NCBI GenBank assembly: GCA_949300335.1
Contig: CASGDV010000061.1
Location: forward strand, 1-43,161
Length of the DNA: 43,161 nt
Origin: an uncultured Bacteroidales bacterium
GTDB lineage: Bacteria; Bacteroidota; Bacteroidia; Bacteroidales; UBA932
Direction: 5' to 3'
The translations under genes were made by a program, and so were the position numbers. Under the pieces are notes generated by a model. The model saw only the letters and a list, made by a program, of their open reading frames with translations, was not told the origin of the DNA and ran no database searches. This document shows positions 33,474-43,005 of this stretch, piece after piece (within the stretch, counting starts at the first letter, position 1; every line of letters begins with the position of its first letter).

Positions 33474-36400
33474 TCATAAATTTATATCCGGAATTTCCGT
33501 TGAAAGTGAGTCAAGCTGAATATCTTCCGCACTGACATAATTGATTGATTTCTTGTGCTCTTCAAGAATTTTCGTCACGTCATTTTCCTTTACCGCCTGT
33601 TCTGCGCCGGTACCGAACACATTCGTTATCGCATTGCGCAAATCGAGACGGGCATTTTCGAGAACCTCGCTGAATACCGGGACATTTCTGTTCTTGTACT
33701 TGGCTTTACCTATCTTGAACTTGAACTTATCAGGCGTTCCATACAAATCAATCCCGACTCTGAAAATCAGAGGAGATTCAAGTATGGACACATGATACTT
33801 GAAAGACATGTCGAGGTTCTGGACTCCGCTCACGGCCAGGCAATACCTGTCTATATCCAGAATGAACGGAAAGATTTCAAGCTTGTTGTCCGCCAGGACA
33901 CCTTCCACAGACATTCTGTCGATTCTACCCTGATGTGTATCCTTGAATTTCAGTTTTTTTGCAACCTGTCTGAAGGCTTCATTCTCGTCTACTGTCAGGT
34001 CAGTTCCGTTTATCTTCAATATGCCTTCTGCTGTCGGCATGAGTATATTCATGCATGTGTCAAGACTTGCCGTCGCCGCAAGCTCAACATTCAGATTTCC
34101 TTTGAAAGACTTGAGCATAGGCAATATGCTGTCAACAGCCGGAATAAGATCGATAAGCTTCTCAGCAGTCACATCCTTGAAATTCAGGTCAAACCCGGTC
34201 TTTATATTCGTTTTCGTCAAGGTAGAGTAAAATCCGTCAAGCGATATCGTACCTATATCGGAAACAGCTTCCGTATTGAGCATCTGCACGCAGCGTTCCT
34301 TCATCAGGATTTCGGATTTCATCTCGTTGATTGAGAGTCTCGAGTATGTCACATTCTTTCCGTCAAGAGATATTTTCGCATTTATGTTGGACGGAATCAC
34401 CAACAGCGATGATTCCTGCGGGACAACATTTGCAAGCGTATCCGTGACCACCATGTTTTCATACTCGTCATCACTCATGTCCATCATTTCCGCCGAAAAG
34501 TTTTCAGCAACATACCGGCTGCCTGCCGTATATGCTCCCATGAGTTCATTGAGGTTCAGCCTGCTTGAAGATAAATTCAGTTCCACATCAAGTATCCCGT
34601 TTCTCAGGAGAGCTCTCCTGATTCCAGTAATTTTTCCGGTAGCGGAAATCCTTGAGGTGCCGGTTCTGAGAGAAAAGCCGTCCAGAGCAATCTCATTGTT
34701 AGTCATCGAGCCCCTGAAATCATTAAGGGAAGTCCTCAACGGGAAATACGGGGTTGCAAGGAATGCTCCTTCCGAAGCAAAGGCAAGGGATGCATCCCAT
34801 TCCCTGAAATATTTCTTCACGGTCGAACTAACACTGAAATCTATATCCTTCTTCCTGAAATCATCCTCCGACAGCCACTCGGGCACTGGCCTTTGCCTGG
34901 CATTTTTCATCAGATGACCGTACAGCGAATCACGCGGAATATCCGGATAACGTCTCTGCAGCGAATCCATGAAATTCTTCACCATGGACTTCCTTTTTAT
35001 GGAATTCATTGCTGCCACAGCATCGATTTTCAACCCTTTAGTTCCAATTCTGCTGACCGGTCCCCTTGCATATATCAACCCGCTGGAGCTTTTGAGAGTA
35101 AGTACGGGAACCTGCGGATTATCTTTCTGCGGAGATATCTTGAAAATGTTTTCAGTTGATACGAAATCTATCATGCTGGAATCCTTGTCCACCATGACAA
35201 GCCTTCCGGCATCGAACTTTCCGCCGAAAGGCAGAAAAAGCGACGTATCTTCAGGATTCAGTATTTCGGCGGAATTCTGTGCCTTGAGTGAAATAGCATT
35301 GCCGTACAATGTTATTGCATCCTTGTAACTTACATACAGGCTGTCGTTCTCTACAACCCCTGCCAGCATGCGTTCCCCTTCCTGTACACTCTTGTCATAA
35401 GTATTTCCAACCGAAGCCAAAGTGACGTCAAGACTGTCTATATATACCGAAAGGGAATCTTTGGGCGACTCGAATTCAAGCCTGTCGCAATTTACAAAAC
35501 CTGTAAGGTCTGCCTGTGCAAACCTCAACGGACTTAGCTGCGATTTCCTGATATTCCCCTTCATTCGCGATGTCAACTTTCCGGTTGCAACAATGCCGCT
35601 GTCCCCCTGTATGAAGTTGGCAAGGGTATCCAGTTCCGCATCAAGCCTTCCGTCGAATGAGAACAGAGGATCATCATCAAGAAGTCCTCCGGCCTTTCCG
35701 GAAAGGAACATGTCGAATCCCTTACCGTTTATGCTGAACTTGTCCAGCACCATATCAATATCGGATCCGCTGCCGGTAAGTGATGCCGACAGTTCAAGTC
35801 CGGCACCGTTATCCAGTGTTCTGTAAGTTATGGAACTTCTTGGAACATCCAATCTTACATCGAATTCCGGAAGCGAGAAGGCCGAAGGCACGTACCAGCC
35901 GCGGACCTTCGCCAGAAAATCAATTTCGGCATCAGTCCTTATATTCTGCAGGTCTTTCCAGAATAATTTTCCGACATTGTCGATTGCATCCTGGACATTG
36001 CAGTCCTTGGCAACCAGATTGATATCGGTATAAAGACTGTCCGTTTTGAACTTCACCTTGCCGTCAGCTGTGAAGATGAATGAAGACAGATTGACGGACA
36101 TGTCATATAGGTCTACGGAAAATACTGAATCTTCAGGAAAAGCCATGCTGCCTTTTACCGACAAAGGAAGGGAAACCCTCCCGAACTCGTTGAAACCTGC
36201 CGCGACTTTTGCTGCAGCGTCTACGGTAATCTTGCCGCCGCGGTCCTTTATCCTGAAATGTTCCATACCGAACGATACGGTATCCCTTGAAAGCTTTCCC
36301 GACAGGAACAAGCTGTCCACGGAAAGTCCGAGACGGCTTTTACGTATTTCCTTTGTGGATATCCTGCCTGAGAACAATGCTTTTCTGAAAAGCAATACGG

Positions 36401-36941
36401 AAAACAGGGAATCGCTGTAATTGTTGTATACTACCTTTGGACTGTCCTTGAGAGATATCCTATCTATGGTGACGGACGGTATGCCCGACGGGCTGTCCTG
36501 TTCCTGACTGCCGTCATCCTTGAGTATATCCCAGTTGACTTTACCGTTTCCGTAATCTCTGGCATAGATTACAGGCCCCAAGAGACGGACATACGGGATG
36601 TGTATCTCACCTATGGCCAAAGCCGCCATATTGAGAGAAACGGAAAGTTCACCGAAACTGGCCAGCGTATCGGTACGCTCTGAAGACGCGCCGAATCTTT
36701 CTGCCGGATAGGTTACGGAAAAATCATTGAATGTGACGTTCAGATTCGGAAAATTCCTGAAGACAGAAGCGGAAACTTTCCCGAAAGATACGTTTCCGTC
36801 TATGAATTCAGCGGCATACCTGTTCGTCATGCGTGTCAGAAAGGCAGGAGACAGAACCAGTTGGATTACTGCCAGAAGCAGTACCCATATACCGATTATC
36901 CATAATACGATTTTTTTCCAGTTGAATCCTTTCTTTTTCAT
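33474..36941 (-). CDS. AsmA-family protein (large bridge-like envelope protein)
   Basis: A 1155-residue protein from the chosen start. A basic N-terminus and one membrane helix (about 10-30, KIVLWIIGIWVLLLAVIQLV) anchor it in the inner membrane. The rest is periplasmic, with long stretches of amphipathic beta strands of the AsmA/TamB/YhdP type, and the AsmA C-terminal signature region appears before the end (VDENEAFRQVAKKLKFKD). Such proteins are thought to form hydrophobic grooves carrying phospholipids between membranes. The open frame continues another 49 codons upstream; ATG 36971 (10 residues longer) is an alternative start, while the most upstream Cys/His-rich part looks untranslated. 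prmA follows after 3 bases. Confidence 0.8.
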   Translation of the reverse strand: MKKKGFNWKKIVLWIIGIWVLLLAVIQLVLSPAFLTRMTNRYAAEFIDGNVSFGKVSASVFRNFPNLNVTFNDFSVTYPAERFGASSERTDTLASFGELSVSLNMAALAIGEIHIPYVRLLGPVIYARDYGNGKVNWDILKDDGSQEQDSPSGIPSVTIDRISLKDSPKVVYNNYSDSLFSVLLFRKALFSGRISTKEIRKSRLGLSVDSLFLSGKLSRDTVSFGMEHFRIKDRGGKITVDAAAKVAAGFNEFGRVSLPLSVKGSMAFPEDSVFSVDLYDMSVNLSSFIFTADGKVKFKTDSLYTDINLVAKDCNVQDAIDNVGKLFWKDLQNIRTDAEIDFLAKVRGWYVPSAFSLPEFDVRLDVPRSSITYRTLDNGAGLELSASLTGSGSDIDMVLDKFSINGKGFDMFLSGKAGGLLDDDPLFSFDGRLDAELDTLANFIQGDSGIVATGKLTSRMKGNIRKSQLSPLRFAQADLTGFVNCDRLEFESPKDSLSVYIDSLDVTLASVGNTYDKSVQEGERMLAGVVENDSLYVSYKDAITLYGNAISLKAQNSAEILNPEDTSLFLPFGGKFDAGRLVMVDKDSSMIDFVSTENIFKISPQKDNPQVPVLTLKSSSGLIYARGPVSRIGTKGLKIDAVAAMNSIKRKSMVKNFMDSLQRRYPDIPRDSLYGHLMKNARQRPVPEWLSEDDFRKKDIDFSVSSTVKKYFREWDASLAFASEGAFLATPYFPLRTSLNDFRGSMTNNEIALDGFSLRTGTSRISATGKITGIRRALLRNGILDVELNLSSSRLNLNELMGAYTAGSRYVAENFSAEMMDMSDDEYENMVVTDTLANVVPQESSLLVIPSNINAKISLDGKNVTYSRLSINEMKSEILMKERCVQMLNTEAVSDIGTISLDGFYSTLTKTNIKTGFDLNFKDVTAEKLIDLIPAVDSILPMLKSFKGNLNVELAATASLDTCMNILMPTAEGILKINGTDLTVDENEAFRQVAKKLKFKDTHQGRIDRMSVEGVLADNKLEIFPFILDIDRYCLAVSGVQNLDMSFKYHVSILESPLIFRVGIDLYGTPDKFKFKIGKAKYKNRNVPVFSEVLENARLDLRNAITNVFGTGAEQAVKENDVTKILEEHKKSINYVSAEDIQLDSLSTEIPDINL

Positions 36942-37061
36942 TTCATCAAAAAATTTTACCCTGAACCTCATTTTTGAGGGCGCTGTTACCGTACACTCAC
37001 GTTTTATCCTGCAATGACAATGGCCATAAGAAATTCCACAGGTATCGCAGGCATATGGAAA

Positions 37062-37099
37062 TGGAAACTTGAACATGGATATCCACAATCAAGTTTCCA
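37062..37099. terminator. Inverted repeat downstream of fumarase
   Basis: TGGAAACTTGA (37062-37072) and TCAAGTTTCCA (37089-37099) form an 11-bp perfect stem with a 16-base loop between the fumarase stop and the AsmA gene. T residues after it on the minus strand are interrupted (TTTCC), so termination may be partial. Confidence 0.55.
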
Positions 37100-37118
37100 T
37101 CATCATTTCCAAACAAAA

Positions 37119-38732
37119 TCAGAGTCCGAGCTTCTTGAAGAAGTCATTTCCCTTGTCATCGACCAGGATGAATGCAGGGAAGTCTTCGACACGGATCTTC
37201 CAGATTGCCTCCATTCCCAGTTCAGGATATTCCACGCATTCGATGGACTTGATGTTGTTTCTTGCCAGGATGGCAGCAGGACCTCCTATCGAACCGAGAT
37301 AGAAACCGCCGTGTTTCTTGCAGGCATCGGTAACCTGCTGGCTTCTGTTTCCTTTGGCCAGCATTATCATGCTTCCTCCCTTGCTCTGGAACAGATCCAC
37401 ATAAGGGTCCATTCTTCCGGCAGTAGTAGGTCCCATCGAACCGCATGCCATTCCTGCAGGAGTCGTTGCCGGACCGGCGTAGTATACAGGATGGTCTTTG
37501 AGATACTGAGGCATTTCCTCGCCCCTGTCAAGACGTTCCTTGATCTTTGCATGAGCGATGTCGCGGGCAACAATGATGGTACCGTTCAGACTCAGACGGG
37601 TCGATACAGGATACTTGGTAAGCTCTTTCAGGATATTCTCCATCGGCTGGTCGAGATCAATCTTTACGGCATTGCCTTCACCGGCATTCCTCAACTCCTC
37701 AGGGATTAGCCTTCCCGGATTGTCATCAAGCTTTTCAATCCATATACCGTCCTTGTTGATTTTGCATTTTATGTTTCTGTCCGCAGAACAGCTTACACCG
37801 AGACCTACCGGACAGCTTGCGCCATGACGCGGCAGACGGATAATGCGGACATCATGAGCGTAATACTTGCCGCCGAACTGTGCTCCGAGACCGATCTTGT
37901 GCGCCTCTTCCAGAACCAGTTTCTCGAGTTCCACATCCCTGAATGCGCGTCCCGTCTCGTCTCCCGTTGTAGGAAGGCTGTCATAGTAATGCGTTGAAGC
38001 CAGCTTGACCGTAAGAAGGTTCTTCTCTGCGGAAGTTCCTCCGATGACAAATGCGATATGGTATGGAGGACATGCCGCCGTACCCAAAGTCTTCATTTTT
38101 GCTACAAGGAAAGGAACCAGGGTTCCCGGATTCAATATAGCTTTGGTCTCCTGGTAGAGGTATGTCTTGTTTGCCGAGCCTCCGCCCTTGGTGACACAGA
38201 GGAAACGATATTCCATACCTTCGGTGGCTTCGATATCAATCTGTGCCGGAAGATTGCACTTGGTGTTGACCTCATCATACATGGTAAGAGGGGCATTCTG
38301 CGAATAACGCAGATTCTCCTCCGTATAAGTCTTGTACACTCCCAGTGAAAGTGCCTCCTCATCACAATATCCGGTCCATACCTGCTGTCCCTTTTCTCCG
38401 TGGATTATGGCTGTTCCGGTATCCTGACAGAACGGAAGTTTTCCCTTGCTTGCCTCTTCGGCATTTCTCAGGAATGTAAGTGCGACATATTTGTCGTTTT
38501 CACTGGCTTCCGGGTCGGAAAGGATTTTTGCGACCTGGGCATTGTGCTCCGGACGCAGCATGAATGATACATCGCGGAAAGCTGCATTAGCCATTTCCGT
38601 AAGTCCTTCCCTGGCGACTTTCAGTATAGGTTTTCCTTCGAACTCCCCTACGCTGACATGTTCCTTTGTCAGCAGATAATATTCAGTCTTGTCTTCTCCA
38701 AGCTGAAACATGGGTGCATACTTAAATTCCAT
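37119..38732 (-). CDS. fumA: Fumarate hydratase, class I (iron-sulfur)
   Basis: Interconverts fumarate and malate in the TCA/reductive branch using a [4Fe-4S] cluster. The 537-residue protein contains both the alpha- and beta-type halves. [15 protein letters not shown] (about 102) carries one cluster cysteine, [12 protein letters not shown] and [15 protein letters not shown] the substrate and further cysteine region, and [15 protein letters not shown] the beta-half signature. In Bacteroidales this enzyme serves succinate formation from oxaloacetate. It starts 5 bases after prfB, so the two are cotranscribed. Fumarate is also released by ArgH. Confidence 0.94.
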   Translation of the reverse strand: MEFKYAPMFQLGEDKTEYYLLTKEHVSVGEFEGKPILKVAREGLTEMANAAFRDVSFMLRPEHNAQVAKILSDPEASENDKYVALTFLRNAEEASKGKLPFCQDTGTAIIHGEKGQQVWTGYCDEEALSLGVYKTYTEENLRYSQNAPLTMYDEVNTKCNLPAQIDIEATEGMEYRFLCVTKGGGSANKTYLYQETKAILNPGTLVPFLVAKMKTLGTAACPPYHIAFVIGGTSAEKNLLTVKLASTHYYDSLPTTGDETGRAFRDVELEKLVLEEAHKIGLGAQFGGKYYAHDVRIIRLPRHGASCPVGLGVSCSADRNIKCKINKDGIWIEKLDDNPGRLIPEELRNAGEGNAVKIDLDQPMENILKELTKYPVSTRLSLNGTIIVARDIAHAKIKERLDRGEEMPQYLKDHPVYYAGPATTPAGMACGSMGPTTAGRMDPYVDLFQSKGGSMIMLAKGNRSQQVTDACKKHGGFYLGSIGGPAAILARNNIKSIECVEYPELGMEAIWKIRVEDFPAFILVDDKGNDFFKKLGL

Positions 38733-38737
38733 AAATT

Positions 38738-39854
38738 CTAGTTATTATTGTTTTCCATCAAAAAGACTCTCATGAATTCGTTCAGGTCCCCGTCAAGGAC
38801 TCCCTGGGTGTCGGAAGTTTCATATCCGGTCCTCAGGTCCTTCACCATCTTGTAGGGATGGAGGACATAACTCCGTATCTGGGAGCCCCATTCGATTTTC
38901 TTCTTCTGGCCTTCCAGTTCCGCCTGTTTCGCCTGGCGTTTCTTCAGTTCTATGTCATACAGCCTTGATTTGAGAATTCTCAGAGCATTCTGGCGATTGT
39001 CCAGCTGAGACCGTGTTTCCGTGTTCTCAACAACTATGCCGCTCGGGATATGACGCACCCTGACACCTGTCTCCACCTTGTTCACGTTCTGTCCTCCGGC
39101 CCCGCTTGAACGGTAAGTGTCCCATTCCAGATCTGCAGGATTTATCTCTATCTCGATAGTATCGTCGACCAGCGGATATACGAATACGGAAGAAAAAGTG
39201 GTCTGACGTTTTCCCTGGGCATTGAACGGAGATATGCGCACAAGCCTGTGTACACCACTTTCCGCCTTGAGATATCCGAAAGCATAATCGCCTTCGAACT
39301 GTATTGTCACCGATTTGACACCGGCATCCTCACCTTCAAGCTCATCAGTCACGGTCACCTTGTAGCCATTCCTCTCCCCCCATCTCATGTACATTCTCAT
39401 AAGCATGGCAGACCAGTCGTTGGCTTCCGTTCCTCCGGCTCCCGAATTGATTGTCAGTATGGCTCCGAGGTTGTCACCTTCTTCACCAAGCATATTCCTC
39501 AGTTCCAGTGATTCGATTTCCTTTACAAGGGCATCGTATGACGTCGCGAGATCCCTCGTCTCATCGGTTTCGGAATCTTCTCCTGAAGTCTCCAGGCTTT
39601 CCTTTGCAAATTCATACAGGACATCCAGATCGTCAAGACCGGAATGTATGCTGTCATAACCGGTAACCCAGAATTTTATTCCGGCCAGTTCCTTCAGGAT
39701 TTTTTCCGCTTCTTTCGGATCATTCCAGAAATCCGCTGCCAGAGTCTTCTCCTGGCGCTGTTCTACTTCCTTTCTCTTCGCATCGATGTCAAAGGCACCT
39801 CCCCAGCATGTCCACACGCTGATGCAGAGCCTTTATCTGATCATTGTTTATCAT
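38738..39854 (-). CDS. prfB: Peptide chain release factor 2, expressed by programmed +1 frameshift
   Basis: Terminates translation at TGA and TAA. The uninterrupted frame (from 39817) has an implausible N-terminus. The real start is ATG 39852-39854; its frame reads [17 protein letters not shown] and continues to Leu21 (CTT), then an in-frame TGA at 39789-39791. Slipping one base at CTT-TGA-C joins DIDAKRK and the rest, giving about 371 residues. An SD-like GGAGG lies three bases before the CTT, the same geometry as in E. coli. The RF2 anticodon motif is SPF (in [11 protein letters not shown]) and GGQ appears in [11 protein letters not shown]. Low RF2 lets the TGA stall and shift, so expression is self-regulated. 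asnA lies 59 bases upstream, fumarase 5 bases downstream. Confidence 0.93.
39786..39801 (-). promoter_or_regulatory. prfB frameshift signal
   Basis: On the minus strand: an SD-like GGAGG, spacer TGC, then CTT (39792-39794), TGA (39789-39791) and C (39788). CTT TGA C is the known RF2 slippery heptamer core. Confidence 0.9.
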
Positions 39855-39913
39855 ACGCTCTCCATATTAAGAATCCGACTTGATTCCGCAAAAATAGCAC
39901 TTTTTATCAAGAT

Positions 39914-40951
39914 TCACACTAATTCTATACCGGCTGCGGCACACTTCCGCCTCATTTCATCCGGCCAGATGCTGCTCTGTATCTCGCCTATATGTGCCTT
40001 CCTCAACAGGAACATGCACAGCCTCGACTGCCCGATTCCCCCGCCTATTGTGCAAGGCAGTTTTCCATCCAGAAGAAGTTTGTGGAAATACAGGCCGGAC
40101 TTCCATTCCTGACCGCGTTCTTCAAGCTGTCTTTTCAACGAGACTTCATCAACCCTTATTCCCATACTCGATACTTCGAAAGCGCTCCCGAGAACAGAGT
40201 TCCACAGAAGGATATCACCGTTGAGTCCGCAAAAACCTTCTTCATTCACCGTACTCCAGTCATCATAGTCGGCTGCCCTTCCGTCGTGAAAGGTCCCGTC
40301 CGACAGACGTCCTCCTATTCCTGTTACGAACACTGCCTTGTATTTTTTAACTATCTCGTTTTCGCGTTCCTTCGGAGACATGCCGGGATACATCTTCAGG
40401 AGCTCCTCCGAGTGTATGAAGAATATGTCGTCCGGCAGTTCAGGAACGAGCTGCGGAAATTCCACATAAAGTTTGTTTTCCGTAACCTTGATGGCTTCAT
40501 AAATGCGGCGCACCGTCCTTTTCAGGAATGCCAGGTTCCGGTCTTCCCTTGTAATGACTTTCTCCCAGTCCCACTGGTCCACATATATGGAGTGGATATT
40601 GTCAAGTTCTTCGTCCGGTCTCAGGGCATTCATGTCCGTATATATGCCTCTGCCTGGCATGACGCCCATTTCCGCGAGCTTGAGGCGTTTCCATTTGGCA
40701 AGGGAATGCACGACTTCGGCCTTGCAGTCACCCATGTCACGGATAGGGAAAGAAACAGGTCTTTCCACACTGTTGAGGTCGTCATTGATTCCGGTTCCTG
40801 TAAGTACGACCATCGGAGCTGTAACCCTGAGCAGAGCCAGCTGGGCGGACAGGTTCAGCTGGAACATGTCCTTCACCGATTTGATAGCCTTTTCGGTAAC
40901 CTCCACACCACCGAGGAGGTTCTTGTAATTTTTGGGGAGAAATAACGGCAT
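39914..40951 (-). CDS. asnA: Aspartate-ammonia ligase (asparagine synthetase A)
   Basis: Makes asparagine from aspartate and ammonia with ATP; a class II-synthetase fold. The start MPLFLPKNYKNLLGGVEVTEKAI matches the family; eight codons further upstream are open but hydrophobic and lie just after the promoter box, so they are excluded. VLTGTGINDDLNSVERPVSF, DQWDWEKVI and GGGIGQSRLCMFLL (C-terminal) are characteristic. Length of 345 residues is slightly above E. coli AsnA. A -7-like TAAATTTG box lies upstream at 40977-40984 on the minus strand. prfB follows after 59 bases. Confidence 0.95.
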   Translation of the reverse strand: MPLFLPKNYKNLLGGVEVTEKAIKSVKDMFQLNLSAQLALLRVTAPMVVLTGTGINDDLNSVERPVSFPIRDMGDCKAEVVHSLAKWKRLKLAEMGVMPGRGIYTDMNALRPDEELDNIHSIYVDQWDWEKVITREDRNLAFLKRTVRRIYEAIKVTENKLYVEFPQLVPELPDDIFFIHSEELLKMYPGMSPKERENEIVKKYKAVFVTGIGGRLSDGTFHDGRAADYDDWSTVNEEGFCGLNGDILLWNSVLGSAFEVSSMGIRVDEVSLKRQLEERGQEWKSGLYFHKLLLDGKLPCTIGGGIGQSRLCMFLLRKAHIGEIQSSIWPDEMRRKCAAAGIELV

Positions 40952-40976
40952 AACAAAAAAAATTATGAAAATCATA

Positions 40977-40984
40977 CAAATTTA
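40977..40984 (-). promoter_or_regulatory. Putative -7 box of asnA-prfB-fumA
   Basis: TAAATTTG on the minus strand matches TAnnTTTG, 25 bases upstream of the asnA ATG; the -33 element is not clear. Confidence 0.45.
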
Positions 40985-41045
40985 GCACATTTTTTCATAA
41001 ATTATGGAGTAACTTAGCGACGTTTTTCAGCAAATATTCAAAGGA

Positions 41046-41876
41046 ATGATAGGAATTTTCGATTCCGGAATAGGCGGCCTGTCCGTTCTGAAGGAAATAT
41101 ACAGGCTGCTTCCGGATGAAAGATACATTTACTTTTCCGACAATGCCCACTGCCCCTACGGTGAAAAATCCCGGGAATATGTAATCGGGCGTGCCGTATA
41201 TATTTCGGAGCTCCTCATGAAAAGGGGGGCGGATATTATTGTAGTCGCATGCAATACGGCGACTGCGGCTGCCATAACCACGCTGAGAGCATGCTATTCG
41301 GCAGAAGATGACCCTGCGGTTTCGGAAAAGGTCATGCTTCTCACCGGAGGAAGACACAGTCATATCAGATTCATAGGAATGGAACCGGCAATCAAGCCAG
41401 CCGCCATGCAGACAAGAACGGGAGTTGTCGGCGTCCTCGCGACATCGGGAACTCTGAATGCCGTCAAATACAAACACACGAGGGACGAGTACAGCGGCAG
41501 GGTGAAGGTCGTCGAGCATACTGGAGAAGGCTTCGTCGAACTGGTTGAAAGAGGAATCACGGAAGGTCCGGAAGCCGATGCAGTCGTACGCAGAAGTCTG
41601 AAACCGCTGCTGGATGCCGGAGCCGACACCATTGTACTCGGATGCACTCACTATCCTTTCCTCGAGAAAAGCATTGCCGAAGCTTGCGAGGAGTTGTGTC
41701 CGGAAAGAAATGTGGCAATCATAAATCCTGCTCCGGCCGTCGCCAGACATGTGCTCGAAGTTCTGAAGGATGAAAAGACGAATACCGGATGTCGGATGAC
41801 CTCCGGTATTGAATTCCTGTCTTCCGGCAATTCCGGTAATCTGGAACTTGCCGCGAAGAATCTGAAAATATTCTGA
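41046..41876 (+). CDS. murI: Glutamate racemase
   Basis: Makes D-glutamate for peptidoglycan. The 276-residue protein starts MIGIFDSGIGGLSVLKEI (Asp6-Ser7) and has YFSDNAHCPYG; the two catalytic cysteines are in VVACNTATAAA and LGCTHYPFLE. The closing segment is somewhat longer than in short forms. It is divergent from asnA and convergent with the lipoprotein gene, with only 4 bases between stops and no terminator seen there. Confidence 0.95.
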   Translation: MIGIFDSGIGGLSVLKEIYRLLPDERYIYFSDNAHCPYGEKSREYVIGRAVYISELLMKRGADIIVVACNTATAAAITTLRACYSAEDDPAVSEKVMLLTGGRHSHIRFIGMEPAIKPAAMQTRTGVVGVLATSGTLNAVKYKHTRDEYSGRVKVVEHTGEGFVELVERGITEGPEADAVVRRSLKPLLDAGADTIVLGCTHYPFLEKSIAEACEELCPERNVAIINPAPAVARHVLEVLKDEKTNTGCRMTSGIEFLSSGNSGNLELAAKNLKIF

Positions 41877-41880
41877 ATCG

Positions 41881-43005
41881 TTATTTGGTCCAGGATGCAG
41901 TCCAGTCCTCCGACTCGGACACAGCTCCCTTTCCGTCAATGATTCCTACATATTTGTTCTTGAGAGTGATTGCCTGGTTGGAAAGATTTCCGTCCTCCTG
42001 AAAATCGGTATTGCCGTATGCATCATTCTCTTCATTCACGAGCTCCTTGTCGACGGAGATATTCGACAATATGGAAACACCTTCCAGTATAGAATTTACG
42101 GTTTCCTCTGTTTCAAGGGTTATTGATTTTGCCTTGCCGAGAATCAGGGCATCTCTCAGTTCCACCTGGGTTCCCGCGCGGAGGCGCACTCCCCTCTTGT
42201 TGTCCGCACTGCCGTTTCCGACAAGGGTCGCTTTGCTGATTACAGGATGCGAAACCGGTGTCTGTGCAAAATTCTTGTCATTGTTGTCACACTCCATGAG
42301 ACAGTCACAGTCATATCCGAGGACATCTTTGGAAGACTGATAGGCAACTATATACTCCGCTTTGCCGTTCCAGCCTTCCGTCCAGTCGAAAGAATCATCG
42401 GAACAGTCAGTTACCACGCAGTGGTCTATATTGACCGAGCCTCCGAAAAATTCGATTCCGTCATCGGCTCCGCCGTAAGCCTGGACATATGAAATTGTAG
42501 TTCCGCTGCCGACTCCGTAAAGAGAAAGGCCGTTTGATTCATGAGATTCGTCAAGGGCATCGCCGCCATATACCGCATTGCCTATTTCGGAAGTGTTTCC
42601 CGAACCCGCATTCGTATGGGCCTTGCCGCAGATATGAAGTCCTCCCCATGATCCGGATTCCTTTGCCTCGGATGTCATGACGACAGGAGATGATGCTGTA
42701 CCTACAGCATTTATCTTCGCGCCCTGTTCGATAAGTATGTAATTGATTTCACCGTTGTCTTTTGCAATGATGGTAACCCCCGGCTCTATGTTCAGGGTTG
42801 CCGGAGCCTTGACCTGGAGGCTGCTGACGAGATAGTAGGTATTTCCTTCAGCCAGTGTCATATCCTCGGTAACATAGCCGCTGAGTTCCGCTCCGTCTTC
42901 CAGACCGTTATTGTCGTCATTTCCGGTTTTTTCACATGATGTAAGAACCGTGGCTGACATGCCGAATACCAACAGAAGTGTCGATACAAAATCAAGTTTT
43001 CTCAT
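41881..43005 (-). CDS. Lipoprotein with right-handed beta-helix-like repeats
   Basis: A 374-residue protein with a lipoprotein signal: basic start MRKLDF, hydrophobic span, lipobox LTSC with Cys24. The residues after Cys are polar and acidic (EKTGNDDNNG), resembling the surface-export signals of Bacteroidota lipoproteins. The mature part has short repeated strand-turn units (LNIEPGVTIIAKDNG, SWGGLHICGKA, GLSLYGVGSG, IEFFGGSVNIDHCVV) typical of right-handed parallel beta-helix proteins, plus NKRGVRLRAGTQVELRDALI near the end. Ligand or activity unknown; no catalytic residues could be assigned. Related proteins in Bacteroidota often accompany TonB receptors, but none is next to it in this window. 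Confidence 0.75.
   Translation of the reverse strand: MRKLDFVSTLLLVFGMSATVLTSCEKTGNDDNNGLEDGAELSGYVTEDMTLAEGNTYYLVSSLQVKAPATLNIEPGVTIIAKDNGEINYILIEQGAKINAVGTASSPVVMTSEAKESGSWGGLHICGKAHTNAGSGNTSEIGNAVYGGDALDESHESNGLSLYGVGSGTTISYVQAYGGADDGIEFFGGSVNIDHCVVTDCSDDSFDWTEGWNGKAEYIVAYQSSKDVLGYDCDCLMECDNNDKNFAQTPVSHPVISKATLVGNGSADNKRGVRLRAGTQVELRDALILGKAKSITLETEETVNSILEGVSILSNISVDKELVNEENDAYGNTDFQEDGNLSNQAITLKNKYVGIIDGKGAVSESEDWTASWTK

Noticed and set aside
36942-37088. 49-codon upstream extension of the AsmA frame with a Cys/His cluster
   Set aside because: AsmA proteins begin shortly before the membrane helix. The extension overlaps the inverted repeat after fumarase.
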